NCBI GenBank assembly: GCA_914767885.1
Contig: CAJZBQ010000004.1
Location: 1,279,001 to 1,343,000 of the forward strand
From: Blepharisma stoltei
Taxonomy: Eukaryota > Ciliophora > Heterotrichea > Heterotrichida > Blepharismidae
Direction of reading: 5' to 3'
Length of the DNA stretch: 64,000 bases
This document shows positions 43,444 through 55,172 of this stretch, piece after piece. The notes under the pieces are model-generated. The model saw only the letters and a program-made list of their open reading frames with translations. It did not search any database and was not told where the DNA came from. Position 1 is the first letter of the stretch. Every line of letters begins with the position of its first letter. A program made the translations under genes and the position numbers.

Positions 43444-44537
43444 CTACTCAGAAGTCCGAGATAATAACGCACTGAAATTCTCATAAAGGTCTCTGTTTTC
43501 CCTTCCAAATATTGTGCTAACTTCACTCAGCAGTTGTTCTCTCCCTACAAATTTATCATTAAATTGTTTTACATATGACAATAATTTTGAAAAATTTTCA
43601 TATGAAAGCCTTGATTTTGATTCTGCAAAAAATCGTTTTCCATCAATAAGTCTATCACGTGGGGTTAATGAACTGAAATTTAGCAGTGGGCTTTGTGGAA
43701 CGCTTGGAGTAAAATCAAGTGATGGCCTATCTTCTTGATCTTGAATTGAATTCAACAGATTTGCTTTGAATTGATCTTAACTTAACTTATTAGCAGGCTC
43801 TTGCCCTAATTTTTATGAAAATTGCTGAGGATTTCCGATACGGGAGATTCTACCGCTTGCGAATGCGCCCTCACCAGGGATGGCAGTATCTCCTCCCTGC
43901 CAGCCTTGCTTGAGACAGTTGGGTGGGAAAACAAAGGTTGTCCACACAAAAATCCCCCAAAAATATGAAATTTCTGATCGAATCTCGGCAAAAAGAGGAA
44001 ACACGTAGCACAGGGCGTAACTTCTGTTTCACGCTGGTGAAGAGCCGGAATGGTCTAGGCATTGCCCTAGACATTGCTAGGCGACCCGATTCCAACTTCT
44101 GCACCACCCGGCTCTTGAAGTAAAATCCATATTTGAAAGCGGACTTAGGCTAGACCCTGATCCATCAAGAATTGCTTACCTAGCATGCTATCCATTTCTG
44201 GGATGATAAAACCTTGCGGGATATAATTAAATATGTGCTCTAAGTACGTTGGCATAGACGCCATATTTAATTATGCTTTGAATTGCTCAAGTTTTTTGTT
44301 TTCTGATGCGGCTGAGTTATATCTGGATTTTAGTTGAGCGTTTTCTATTACAAGCTCGTTAATATTTTTGTTGATATTTTCTAGCTCTTTGGTTAATTTG
44401 CTGATTTCTAGATTTAGCGTAAATGCTTCTTGCTCTTTGAGGGAGTGTTGCTCTTCTTCTCGTTCTTTTCAGGCTTCAAGAAATAAATGAAGAGCGGCAT
44501 CTTTTTTGGCTGATTGTTTTTTACCTTCTGTGCTCAT
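43444..44537 (-). CDS. At4g15545-like coiled-coil protein, split by a SINE
   Basis: 193 aa after removing SINE S8. The N-terminal half (from ATG at 44537, one UGA-Trp in LEAWKEREEE) is a coiled coil (LEISKLTKELENINKNINEL). The C-terminus FFAESKSRLSYENFSKLLSY, VKQFNDKFVGREQLLSEVST, IFGRENRDLYENFSALL matches the conserved end of plant At4g15545-type proteins (RSRLSYEQFSxFLxNVKELN, IFGxENKDLY). The function of that family is not established. The SINE duplication rejoins KKLEQFKA to NLLNSIQDQED in frame. Confidence 0.75.
43762..44285 (-). mobile_element. SINE-like retroposon S8, duplication without TA
   Basis: Body 43774-44273, duplication TGCTTTGAATTG (43762-43773 and 44274-44285), perfect over 12 bp. 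Minus-strand head AAATATGGCGTC, tail of TTAAGTTAAG type. Unlike S1, S2, S6, S7, S9 and S10 the duplicated sequence holds no TA dinucleotide, although the insertion is in a coding frame. Confidence 0.75.
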
Positions 44538-44852
44538 AATAATTTAAATTAGCTTGAGATGGAATTTTATGATTAAGTAAATGGCATCTGGAAAGTTTTA
44601 GATTTAGCATCGAAGAATTGGCTTGATTGGAATGATTATAACTGTATTAGTGAAGTTTTTTGGGATTAATTATTTATTTCTACTAAAATGCGATCTAGAT
44701 TTGAAATAAAAGTTATATGCCCTTATATAAATATGCATATTATGAATATCTTAAGTAGCAGAATTAGGCTTCCGTTCATTTGGCAGGATTTAAGTCCTAG
44801 GTTTACCATTAAAATCTAATAGCAATCTAAAGCTTAAATTATTTAAAAATCT

Positions 44853-45115
44853 TACTCCTTCCTCAGCGGCAAAAGGGGTTGGGATTTTTCAAAACCCAAA
44901 AAACTTAATTCTCAAAAATTTAAAAAAAATAGTAATTTAATTTATATAATAAAGTATTAATTTACAAGCCGTTTTAAAATTAAATTATTTTAGATTTCAT
45001 AAGAATGATTATCACTTATATATCAAAGTATTTTTTAAAAGATTTTTTTATTCTCTAATAATTTATGATTTTTCCTAAAAAATACGATTTTTTTATGATT
45101 TTATTTGAGGGGAGT
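44853..45115. mobile_element. MITE family 1, decayed copy
   Basis: 263 bp from TTACTCCTTCCTCAGCGG to GATTTTATTTGAGGGGAGTTA; retains GATTATCACTTATATATCAA of the family core. In the spacer before TBC1D23, which otherwise shows nothing. Confidence 0.7.
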
Positions 45116-45184
45116 TATTAATACTACTATATTTAAAAGATGATTATCTTATCCATATTTAAATTCATTTAAATTTCATATAAA

Positions 45185-47675
45185 ATGGACACACCAAACA
45201 GAATCTTCAAATGAACCGTAATTTCTAGTCAGACAATATTACTTGACGGAGAAGTCGAAGATTTTCCATTACTTTGCAGGCTTGATTTGCCTAATCAAGA
45301 CGTCATAAAAGTCGATTCCGAAAGGACAAGAATGCGGCTTATTAATAAACAAGAAAAAGATTAAGATTAAGATTAAGGTTACGCTGGGTATTTAAGGTCC
45401 CTACTACGTCCGAGGTCGCATGCCACGGTTTCCCGTGTGGTGGCAGAGCGTTCACCAAGCCCGGGCCGAAACCCCCGGTTTCTCGGTAGAGGCATTGTCA
45501 AGGGCCGTCTCATACCGGCTTTGCTGACCACCTCCATTTCCAACTTGGATCGTCGCCTAAGTTTACGCCAACTCCGCTTCGTCGTCCGCCAGATCTGCCC
45601 ATTGAAGGGCACCTTTTCAACTGGAGAGACCCCCGTTTTGGTGTCTAACTCGCCTCCCCTCTTTTCCGGTCATCCCGAGAAAGAACTCAACAGCTTTCGC
45701 CATTCGGGCGAGCCACTAAAGCAGCTTAGGCAGGTAATTCACCCTGCCTCATTTCGGGCACTCACTGGGCTGAGCGCTGCTGGCAAAAAGAAGTCACGAA
45801 TAACTGCCCATGGGTCTGGTCGCAAAAACAGCGGCTCTCGCGCTTAGGCCTCTCGCTTCGAGGGTCCCAGACGTTGTTGGGCTAATTCCTGGCTCCAAAA
45901 AACCATGCCCGGATATACATGGGTAACCACCACTGGGAGGGTGGGTCGGTCGCCATACGCCATTTTATGTATATAATAAACAAGAAAAAGATCTTATTGA
46001 ACTTCTGTTGACATATTTTTGTAAAGAAACAAATATTAACTACAAGCAAGGCATGAATGAAGTCTTAGCCCCGTTTTTATTATTTTTCAGAGACGGACTA
46101 AGCCTAAGTAAGGTGTATCGGCTTTATCATAATTTTGTCGCAAAATTTTTGGAAAATATGTTTTCCGACGACGAATTTGTCATATTGGAGTCTTATTTTG
46201 TGTTATTTAAGCTGCTATTGAGATATTATGACCCAGAGCTTGGACTATTTTTAGATGATAATAAAATAGGGCCTGAACTTTATGCAACTCCTTGGTTTAT
46301 TACTCTTTTTGCAAGTAAAATTGCAGATGTAGAAGTACTATATGAACTATGGGAGAAGTATATGAATGAGAATGATAAGCTATTTTTCCTTTTTGTCGCC
46401 CTTGCTTTGATGATAAAATCTCGAAATTCAATATTAAGATCTGACCCCTCACTTGTGTGCCAACACTTAACAGAGCTTACATTTAAAAACCTAGAAGTAA
46501 TAGAATATGTGCTTGAGCTGTCGAAAAACCTTAAGAAAAATTTACCTTATTCTTTATATATTTCTTTATATAAACCAAGCAACCTTAGCATAGACGCATT
46601 TATAGCCCAGCAATATTCAAAATTTTGTTTAAAACTTAGCCCTAGGGAACTTATATTAAAATGCTACCCATTATCCTCAGCTTGCCTTTGTTCAGGTAAA
46701 TGCCTTTGGTGCTCAAAATCTAAAAGTGAAAACCGTTTGTTGATTTTTGACTGTAGAAAAGCAGATGAACAAAGGTACGGAGTCATTCCAAACACGATAT
46801 CTTTGAATACGCAATTCTTTTATGATATGGAAAGCTTGAGGGATTTTCCTGATAGATATTTGCCGTTTAAAGGAAAAGTCCACATTGTTCTATTAGGAAA
46901 CGAAGATTTGAAATTTAAAGAATATAGAAATAAGGGTAGCCTAAAAGGAGAGGTATATGATCTAAAAAATATCGAGGAAAATACCGAAGATAAATTTATA
47001 TTGAGCTTGTATATAGCATTTTCTGAAAAGAAATTCCCATATGTCAGTGTAGTTGACGGTGGATTTTATGCTTGTCATAATTTAATTGTAAAACAAGGCT
47101 TGAAACTTATAAATCATGGACCTGACACATGTATATATTGCAACCCAAAGCTCCAAGATCTCCCTAAAGAGCCTCCAAACATAATAAGCGGCCTAAAAAA
47201 CGTTTTTTCCAGCGTCAAAAAATATTTTAAAAAGCTCGGTTCCGATAAGAACCCTAAAACTACTCCTGGCCCATCAACAGTTATTGTAAAAAAAAATCTA
47301 GAAAAGTGAAAAAGTGACGACAGTGTCTGCTTTTTTATATGTAAACAATACGAAAATCCTAAAAATCTTGAAAACGCTGAAAACTGCATCATAATTATCA
47401 CGAGATCCAAATTTTTGGTATCAACCCCTTTCAGTGATATCTCGTCAAGCTCTGATATGGCTGTAGGGAATATTAAAGCAAAAGTAAGAGTCAAAGATTT
47501 TATGAAGGCTGCAAAGAAAAGGAATTTACAAACAGCGATTACGTTTTATTTTAAAGGGAAAAAGCTAATAACTTTGAGTTTCTTGTTTAAAAGTGCCATA
47601 GAAGCTAAAGCATGCTTAGTGCAGCTGAGAGCCCATTTTAATAGGCTAAGAGAAATGAGTTTAATTGCTACATAA
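45185..47675 (+). CDS. TBC1D23: TBC1D23-type TBC/rhodanese protein
   Basis: 619 aa after removing SINE S7. Order of parts matches TBC1D23: N-terminal TBC domain (LLLTYFCKETNINYKQGMNE with the conserved YxQGMxE, then WFITLFASKIADVEVLYELW), a CLCSGKCLWCSK cysteine cluster, a rhodanese-like domain (RLLIFDCRKADEQRYGVIPN) lacking a clear catalytic Cys, and a C-terminal PH-like part (AITFYFKGKKLITLSFLFKS). The TBC finger arginine is not where an active Rab-GAP would have it, as in TBC1D23. In animals the protein tethers endosome-derived vesicles to golgins at the trans-Golgi. UGA-Trp at IFKWTVISS and NLEKWKSDD. Confidence 0.85.
45344..45992 (-). mobile_element. SINE-like retroposon S7 in TBC1D23
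   Basis: Body 45362-45974 (613 bp) with a perfect 18-bp duplication AATAAACAAGAAAAAGAT. By eye about six differences from S5 over 610 bp. Removing one duplication copy and the body restores LINKQEKDLIELLLTYF across the start of the TBC domain. The duplication contains TA. Confidence 0.9.
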
Positions 47676-48039
47676 TTTACCTGTTTGATATAAATCCCCA
47701 TTTAAGATTGCATTGATAAAATCTAAAAATCTTATCATACATGTTACAAAATGGTTTTAAATTACCATTTTTGTTTTGTTTCAGTATCCACACTCCTAAT
47801 TCAGAAAAAAAATTAGAAGCTTATTTCCCCCTCTTCTTCTCAAAATCCCTAAAATTCTTGCAAACCTCATTCTCCCTCCACAACTTTCTATCACCTAATC
47901 CCAATTTTTTCGCATTTTCATAAAAATTTTTTAAATCTTTTGAATCCTCCTAATCTTTCTTATTTTTCAAATTTTTATTTATTCCTCTACACCTTATTCT
48001 CTTATATCCCCATTCTGAGCCACTATTTAATAATCAAAA
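47676..48039. other. Spacer between TBC1D23 and AGC kinase
   Basis: AT-rich with C-rich pyrimidine runs just upstream of the kinase start; nothing else recognised. Confidence 0.5.
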
Positions 48040-49474
48040 ATGGAACTAGAAACACAAAAGAATCATTCGCTCAACGATTTCGAGTTATTAAAAGTATCCT
48101 TTTTTATAATAAATATTTAAAAAATATATTTAATATATAAAATTAGTATTAGGCTTTAAATAGGATAATAGGAAAAGGCCGATTTGGAAAAGTCCTTTTA
48201 GTCAAAAAAAAGATTTCAGGTGAGCTCTTCGCAATGAAAATTTTAAAGAAAAAATACATCGAAGAATGCAGACAAATCGAACATACACGAACAGAACGAA
48301 AAATCCTGGCAAGAGTTGACCACCCTTATATAGTGAAATTTTATTATGCTTTTCAAAGCAATGAAAGGCTTTATTTTATTCTTGAATACTGCTCAGGCGG
48401 AGAGCTCTTTTTCCATCTTAACCGAGCTAGACGATTTGACGAGGAAAGGGTGAAATTTTATAGTGCCTGCCTTGTACTTGCAATAGAGCATTTGCATAGT
48501 AAAAATATTATTTATAGAGAGTAATTATTATGCAGTTTAAAGCCAGAAAATGTATTGATTGACGAAGACGGGTTTCCAAAAATCACTGATTTTGGACTCT
48601 CAAAGGAAGACTGCAAAGATCCACGCTCAGCGAGGAGTTTTTGTGGGACTGCTGAGTACTTACTCTCCCTATTTTAAAAAAAAATTATATATATATAATT
48701 TTTTTCGAAATTTAAAAAATCCCAAATTGGAAAGTAAAAATTAATTTTTAATTATAAATATTATCTATCTGCTTAAAATCCAAAGGAATTCGCTAAAGAT
48801 TTAATTATCCTATTTATCTCCTAAATATAATTTTTTTTTATAAAAAATTTTTATATTAAAAGCATTTTGTTCGCTCGAGGTTTTTTATTTAAACAATAGG
48901 GATGCTTCCAATGGTTTTGCTGCTCACAGATAGGGGGTTAGCACCTGAAGTGATCATTAAACAAGGATATGGAAAAGTCGTTGATTGATGGTCTCTTGGA
49001 TGCATTATTTATGAAATGCTGGTCGGGCTACCACCGTTTTATAACGAAAATAAAAAGTATGTCTATATGAAAATCCTATCCGAGGACCCACATTTACCTG
49101 ATTTTTTGTCGAGTGCAGTAAAAAGTTTGCTTAGTGGGCTGCTCAATAAAGACCCGAATAGGAGATTGGGTGCTGAGGGTGCTGATGAAATAAAAAGGAA
49201 TCCATGGTTTTTTGATATAGACTGGGTAGCTTTAGAAGCGAAAAGTATTATGCCTCCATTTATTCCGAATATTTCTGATCCTGCAAATAGCAGATATTTT
49301 AGTGAGGAATTTACAAATTCAGCAATGAGCTCTGCATCGCCCAATCAGCTGTCGCCAAGAGCTTGTAGCCCAACTTATGATGGATTTTCATATTCAAGCA
49401 GCCCTATTGAACCGAGATGTGCATTTGATACGGAATTTACGATAAGAGGAGAAGTGGGGCAATCCGTTGTTTAA
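48040..49474 (+). CDS. AGC-family protein kinase (AKT/SGK-like)
   Basis: 356 aa after removing a 71-bp IES (48095-48165), a 15-nt intron (48521-48535) and a MITE (48661-48938). Kinase motifs: [40 protein letters not shown], activation segment [30 protein letters not shown] with UGA as the first W. The C-terminal tail has a turn motif candidate (QLSPRACSP) and a hydrophobic motif YDGFSYSS. No PH domain, so closer to SGK/S6K in layout. The T-loop site reads RSFCGT, with Ser at the PDK1 position where Thr is usual. All three interruptions hit conserved kinase motifs. Confidence 0.9.
48095..48165. other. Short TA-bounded IES, 71 bp
   Basis: Joins DFELLKV to IGKGRFGKV, the glycine loop. Confidence 0.75.
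48521..48535 (+). other. 15-nt intron in the AGC kinase
   Basis: GTAATTATTATGCAG; splits the catalytic loop YRD|LKPEN, restored exactly by splicing. Confidence 0.92.
48661..48938. mobile_element. MITE family 1 copy in the kinase activation segment
   Basis: 278 bp, diverged; ends TTACTCTCCCTATTTT and CAATGGTTTTGCTGCTCACA then GGGGGTTA. Removal restores GTAEYLAPEVI. Confidence 0.85.
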
Positions 49475-50222
49475 TGAAGTATTTAATCTACCTATTAGAT
49501 ATAGGTTAAGAATATTTACAATATGAAGGCGGCTTTAATTAAGACTCCTTTTTTACTTAAATTTTAATAATTTTATTTATAATTAATCTTTAAGCAGTCT
49601 CTTTATAAATTATGCAATAAAAAAGTTTAAAATATAAGTCTGCTATTAATAATCCTGAAAAGTTATTAAACTGTTCAGAATCCTTATTCGATGACTTAAA
49701 TATTTATAAAAATCCTTCTTTATGATAAAAAACTAATTTAGGGTTTATTTAACTATTCTTACTTTAAATATTCAATATAAGTGGTAGTATGTTGATTTTT
49801 TTCTTTTATTGAAATATAAAAAATAGAACCCTTATTAAAGATAGCTATATTGGATTTTGCTTTAAATATAGAATAGATTTCATTTTTTATTCATAAAATA
49901 TCTAACGTTATAAAAATGGCCATATTAAATTTTTTAAATTCAATCGCTTAACGGACATCAAAAACATCCAATATCTCTGCTATGGTCCTTAAAATCCTCA
50001 GAAATTAGAATCAGTTGGATCTTTTATGAATATATATCTAAATCGTCTGTATAAGCAATATTTCAGCTTGATTTCTATTTACCCTCTTTAGAAATCCTCC
50101 TATCAAATATTTTCTATTATCCTTTTCCCCTCAACTTCAATCCCTTGCGTTTTTCTATCATTTCTCCCTTTCCTCTTCCATTAAAAGCTAATAAACCCAT
50201 AGAAAACGGCCAGTTTATAATT
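49475..50222. other. AT-rich spacer
   Basis: No gene or element recognised; pyrimidine-rich stretch just upstream of the next start. Confidence 0.5.
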
Positions 50223-53200
50223 ATGTCAGAGAAGTTAAATATAGCTCTCAGCAAGTATGAGGGAGCTATTGCACAAGAAAAACGTCCGTTAAAGAAGAAA
50301 AAAGACTCTCCAGTCGACTTAGTGCCTTTATTAGCCTTATATCGCTACGCCAAAGGTCCAGACTATATCTTATTTATTGTTGGTCTAATCTCAACAATTG
50401 CTTTTTCAATTCTGCCTTTATTTTTAGTCATTAAGATCGGAGAAGTTATAGAAGCAATGACCAAGTATGGAGCTGACCTCGAGACCTTCTACGAAAAAGA
50501 ACGAGATATCGCAATTGTCCAATTCATTTTGGGAGCTGTGACCGTTGTAGCTGGATGAATTGCCGTTGTCGCTTTTATCCGACTCGGCAGCAACGTAGGA
50601 CTTAGATGGAAAAGTGAATATTTCAGGACTGTCATAAATAGACCTATAAAGTGGTTTGACAAGCATAATCCTGCTGAATTCGGAAGCTCAATTGACATGG
50701 ACTGCAATGCTATTGAGCACGCATCAGGAGAAAAGGTCATGCTTTTGCTGTCAGCTGTCATTTTCTTTATTGGCTCATGGATACTAGCAGCTATCATTAG
50801 TCTGCAGCTTACCCTTATAGCACTTGTTATGGTCCCTATACAAATTGCTTCGGCAGTTGGAATTGAAAGAGCCTCAATACACTCCACAGTTATAACTCAA
50901 GAAAAGTATAAAATAGCTGGAGGGATTGCAGAAGAAAGTTTGGAAGGCGTCAAAACAGTCGCTTCTTGTAATGCACAAGACACGCTTGCGAAAACTTATC
51001 AAAAAGAGCTAGAGCCACTTAAAGGCGCTACAACACTTATGGGAACTTTGCATGGGTTTGGCTGGTCTGTGTTTTTTGTGGTGCTTTTTTCATTCTGTGG
51101 AGCAATTTATTATTATGGAGCTAAATTTTATGATGATGGAGTAGAAAATTGGTCTAATGGAGAAGTATTTGAACCTCAATATGTCATTATGATTTTCTTT
51201 GCCTGTGCTATGTCATCATTTTACCTTGGAGCTTCAATTCCTTGTCTACAATACATCCAAAACGGAAGAGTTGCCGCATCCAGAGTAGCCCACATAATCG
51301 CCAAAAATAACAAATTTGACGGCTACCGACGTGCAGAAAATGTCCTTAAAGGCGAAATCGAGTTCAAAGATGTGCACTTCAGCTACCCTTCAAACAGAGA
51401 AGTTAGAATTCTTCAAGGAGTTTCTTTTAAAGTCAACTCAGGGCAGTCTTTAGCTATTGTCGGAGAAACTGGGTCAGGGAAAAGCACCATTGTGCAGATG
51501 ATTGAAGGATTTTACTATTGTGATGCTGGGGCTGTCTGTATTGATGGGATTAATATAAGAGAATATGACTTGTCAAGCCTAAGAAATTATATTGGACTAG
51601 TAGGCCAGGAACCAGTTTTATTTAATACATCTATTAAAGAAAACATCAGAATGGGACGACTTTCTGCATTTGACCAAGAAATTTATGATGCAGCTGCAGA
51701 AGCAGAGGCTACTACATTTATTGAGCATTTAGAAAATAAATATGAAACTTATGTGGGTGTTAAAGGGTCACAAATTTCAGGAGGCCAAAAACAAAGAATT
51801 GCGATTGCAAGAGCTATGATAAAGAAGCCTAAAATTTTGCTATTGGATGAGGCTACGTCAGCATTGGACATGCACACAGAAAGAAAAATCCAGCTGACAC
51901 TTGACAAAGTTATGAAAGGCAGGACCACAATTATAGTAGCCCAAAGACTCAGCACCATCAAAAACGCTGAACGTATCATTGTCCTAGACTCTGGAAAAAT
52001 CATAGAAGAAGGAACCCATTCTTCTCTGACTGAAGCCAACGGCGCCTATGCAAGACTTCAAGCAATCCAAAAACAGGTCGAAACAGCATCTGAAAAATCC
52101 AGGCAAAATTTAAAGCAAATTAAGCAGCATCACGGTGACGTTGAACAAGAAAAAGCAACTGAAGATATTGACGGTGGGCTAATGATGAAAAGAATTCTAT
52201 CTCTAATGAAAAACTACGTAGGGTGGCTGCTCATTGCAATTGCCTGTGCAGTAGTCACAGGGCTGCTTTTCCCTATTTTTGGCTATCTGTTTTCTGATAA
52301 TATCATTGTTATGCTAAGACATAGAGGAGATGATATGATTGACCCTATAAGAGAAAACATGTATTATCTATTTATAGAGGCAGGAATCGTATTTTTCACA
52401 TTGACAATCCTATCAGCTGCCTTGTCAAGAATCACTGCACTTTATACCTACGATCTAAGGTTCCAAGGACTTAAGTCTCTTCTCTATTACGACCAAAAAT
52501 TCTTTGATAGACCTACAAGTAACCCAGCGACTTTATCATATAGACTTTCTTCTGACTGTGAAAAAATCTCCCAGATTGGAGGCCCAGTTTTAGGACTACA
52601 AGGACTTGTTGTGGCTGCTTTAGCTGGGGGTGTTGTTATTGCTACACAAGAAGACATTACTTTATCTCTAGTAGTTTTGGCACTGATTCCTTTTATTATT
52701 ATTTCTAATGCTAAAGGCGAAATTTTACAGTTTGAAGGGCTAAGCCAAAATGACTTAAAGAATACCTCAGCCATTGCTTCAGATTCTTTAACAAATATAA
52801 AAACAGTGCATTCTTTTAATAGACAAGGATATTTCCACCAGAGATATATAACAGCTACAGAAACTGAAAACTTGGCAGTCGGCAAAAAAGCTCATGGAAA
52901 TGGGATTATGTTTGGGCTCAGATATATGGTGCTTTATTATGTGTGGGGAATTTTGGCTTGGTATGGCGCTTATAGAGTTAAAGAAGGCCAAATGGACATT
53001 GAGGCCATGCTGACTGTATTTTTCTGCATTATGTTTTCAAGCTGGGGATTTATGGTTGTAGGAGCACTGGTACCTGATATTGAAGGAGGCATTGAGAGCG
53101 CCAAACATATGTTTGCAGTTATTGACTACAAGCCAGAAATCAATGCTAACTCAGACTCAGGGATATTGACACCAATAAAAGGCAGCGTTTCTTTTGATAA

Positions 53201-54945
53201 TGTGATTTTCCAATATGAAGGAAGGAGCAATATTGTCCTTCATAATGTATCTTTTAAGCTGGAAGCTGGAAAAACGCTAGGAATTACTGGGACAACAGGG
53301 TCAGGGAAGTCAACCATTGCACAGCTGATTATGAGATTTTATGACCCAAGTGCGGGAACTATACAGATTGATGGGAAACCAATAAAAGAGTTCAATTTAA
53401 AGCATTTGAGGCATCATATTTGTTGGGTTGGACAAGAGCCGATATTGTTTAAAGGGTCTCTTATGTATAACATGAGGCTTGCTAGGAGTGATGTGACTGC
53501 GGAAGAAGTACAAGATGCCATAATAAAGGCACAAGGACTTAATATATTGAATAAGTATGGACTGGAGTCAGATGTGGGTCTTAGAGGAAGCAAACTTACT
53601 CCTCTCTGTGAGCGAATTGAATTTTTCTTTTTTAGGATTGTTTATATGAAATGCTATTAAAATCAATTAATATTCTGGCAATTTTTAATATATTCCATAT
53701 TTTAAAAAATTAAAATAATTTTATTTGATTTAATGCTTAAATTAAACTATAAATAGCCCCCCCAATTTTCAAAATTAATAAAAAAAATGCCTACTGCCTC
53801 CGAAAAAGAGATTCAAGACTCCAAGAGAAGACTCCATCAAGAGAGAACTTACTCAAAGGCATTCCTCAACCTCCAAGACGCCCCTTGAAGGCCCTATCAT
53901 CTCTACCTCTTAGGGATAGGGTTCTTCTCTTCAAAAGAGCAAACCCTGAAATCCCTGGCATCTTGTGTATCAAGTGCCATGAGGTAGTTCCAAACAACTT
54001 GGCATCGGAACATACGCTTAGCTGCCTCAAGCTAAGCAATTCGTATGCCAAATGGAACTATCTCCAGATGATTGTTCATAGGATCTCTAAGATCGGAAAA
54101 TCTCTGGAAGTAGAGAAATATGGCGGCTTATCTAAGGAAGTCGCTCTTGCTTTAAAAAAGATGTGCGAAAGCACAAATAGCAAGAGCGCAAGGGCTAAAA
54201 GGAGTTATGCCTTGACGATAGTAGGCCAATTGGAGTCTCTCTTAAAATCCCCAAAAATTTCTGATGGTCTCAAGACTTATATACGGAGACTTCAAAAGCT
54301 ATTTCAAGAGCTTTTACATTTAAATTTTTTTAATTTAAATTAATTTTTGTTTAATTAGTTTGCTTTTTAATTTAATTTATTACTAAGTTTTGTTTATTAA
54401 ATCGCTATATATTTTTTTTTCAATAATAAATAAATATGATTTTTTTCTTCTTTTAATATGTAATATAAAATAATTAAAAAAATATTTCAAAATATATAAA
54501 TAAGCATAATTTAAAAAATTAATTTTTATAAATAAAAAAAAATTTTAAATAATAGCCTAGCATTTATATATAAAATAAATTGAAGAATTAAAGAGTCATT
54601 GATTTTCTCAATTTTGGCAATGGTTTTGCTCACTAATGAAAACGAGTTAGTGGAGGTGAAAAACAAAGAGTTGCAATTGCAAGAGCTTTATTAAGAAGAC
54701 CAAAGATTCTTGTGTTAGATGAATCCACTAGTGCTCTAGATCCAGTCACAGAAGCGAATTTACAAGAAAAGCTAAAAGAAGAAAAGTTTACTATAATTGC
54801 AATTGCACACAGGCTGAAGACAATTAGATACTACGACAATATCATTCTTCTTGAATTGGGAACTGTCGTGGAGCAAGGAAATCATGACACCCTTGTTAGT
54901 ATACCAAACGGATATTACAGGCGACTATATCAAAGTTCAGAATAA
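50223..54945 (+). CDS. Full-length ABCB-type ABC transporter
   Basis: 1223 aa after removing one 1051-bp IES. Two repeats of a six-helix membrane domain plus ATPase. NBD1: Walker A GETGSGKS (about residue 413), signature ISGGQKQRIAIARA, Walker B ILLLDEATSALD, H-loop VAQRLST. NBD2: Walker A GTTGSGKS (about 1022), signature LSGGEKQRVAIARA, Walker B ILVLDESTSALD, AHRLKT. The IES cuts the second signature between KL and SGGE. I start at ATG 50223 (MSEKLNIALSKYEG); an in-frame ATG at 50145 exists but is in pyrimidine-rich leader. The first transmembrane domain has a UGA-Trp (VVAGWIAVV). Exports lipids or hydrophobic compounds in relatives. Confidence 0.95.
53597..54647. mobile_element. MITE family 1 derivative with ORF cargo, in the ABCB gene
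   Basis: Left end TTACTCCTCTCTGTGAGCGA; right end GGCAATGGTTTTGCTCACTA then GAGTTA: diverged family-1 termini. Between AT-rich arms lies a roughly 570-bp segment of much higher GC content carrying an ORF (53787-54343). Excision at TTA restores RGSKLSGGEKQRVAIARA. Confidence 0.85.
53787..54343 (+). pseudogene. ORF inside an IES: zinc-finger-like protein, frame-broken
   Basis: An ATG frame (MPTASEKEIQDSKRRLHQER) runs to about residue 33; from there the protein-like frame is shifted and continues as RDRVLLFKRANPEIPGILCI, KCHEVVPNNLASEHTLSC, then a helical, lysine-rich tail to TAA at 54343. The CxxC...HxxxxC spacing (ILCIKCHE..SEHTLSC) looks like a C2HC zinc finger, as in nucleic-acid-binding or transposon proteins. 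It has no start in the second frame. Either a captured host gene that has decayed, or part of a larger element's coding sequence. Family unknown. Confidence 0.4.
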
Positions 54946-55172
54946 TAATAATTAAGATTTTTCTATAATAAATAAAATTTTCAAAAAATGTCTATTTTGA
55001 TTTTAATTAATTATATATTCTCTTCCGCCCACAACGAAAGTACCTTGCTCTCATCACCTTCAGCGTCATCCTTATTGATACTAGCCCATTTTGGCTGCCT
55101 AATAATGACAATCATTATATTTTGACTCCTATGTCTATTAAAACAGCGTTTATTTAATAAATATCAATCATT

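Noticed and set aside
43813-44107. Overlapping ORFs at 43806-44123
   Set aside because: All lie inside SINE S8, in several frames and both strands, as expected of GC-richer non-coding DNA.
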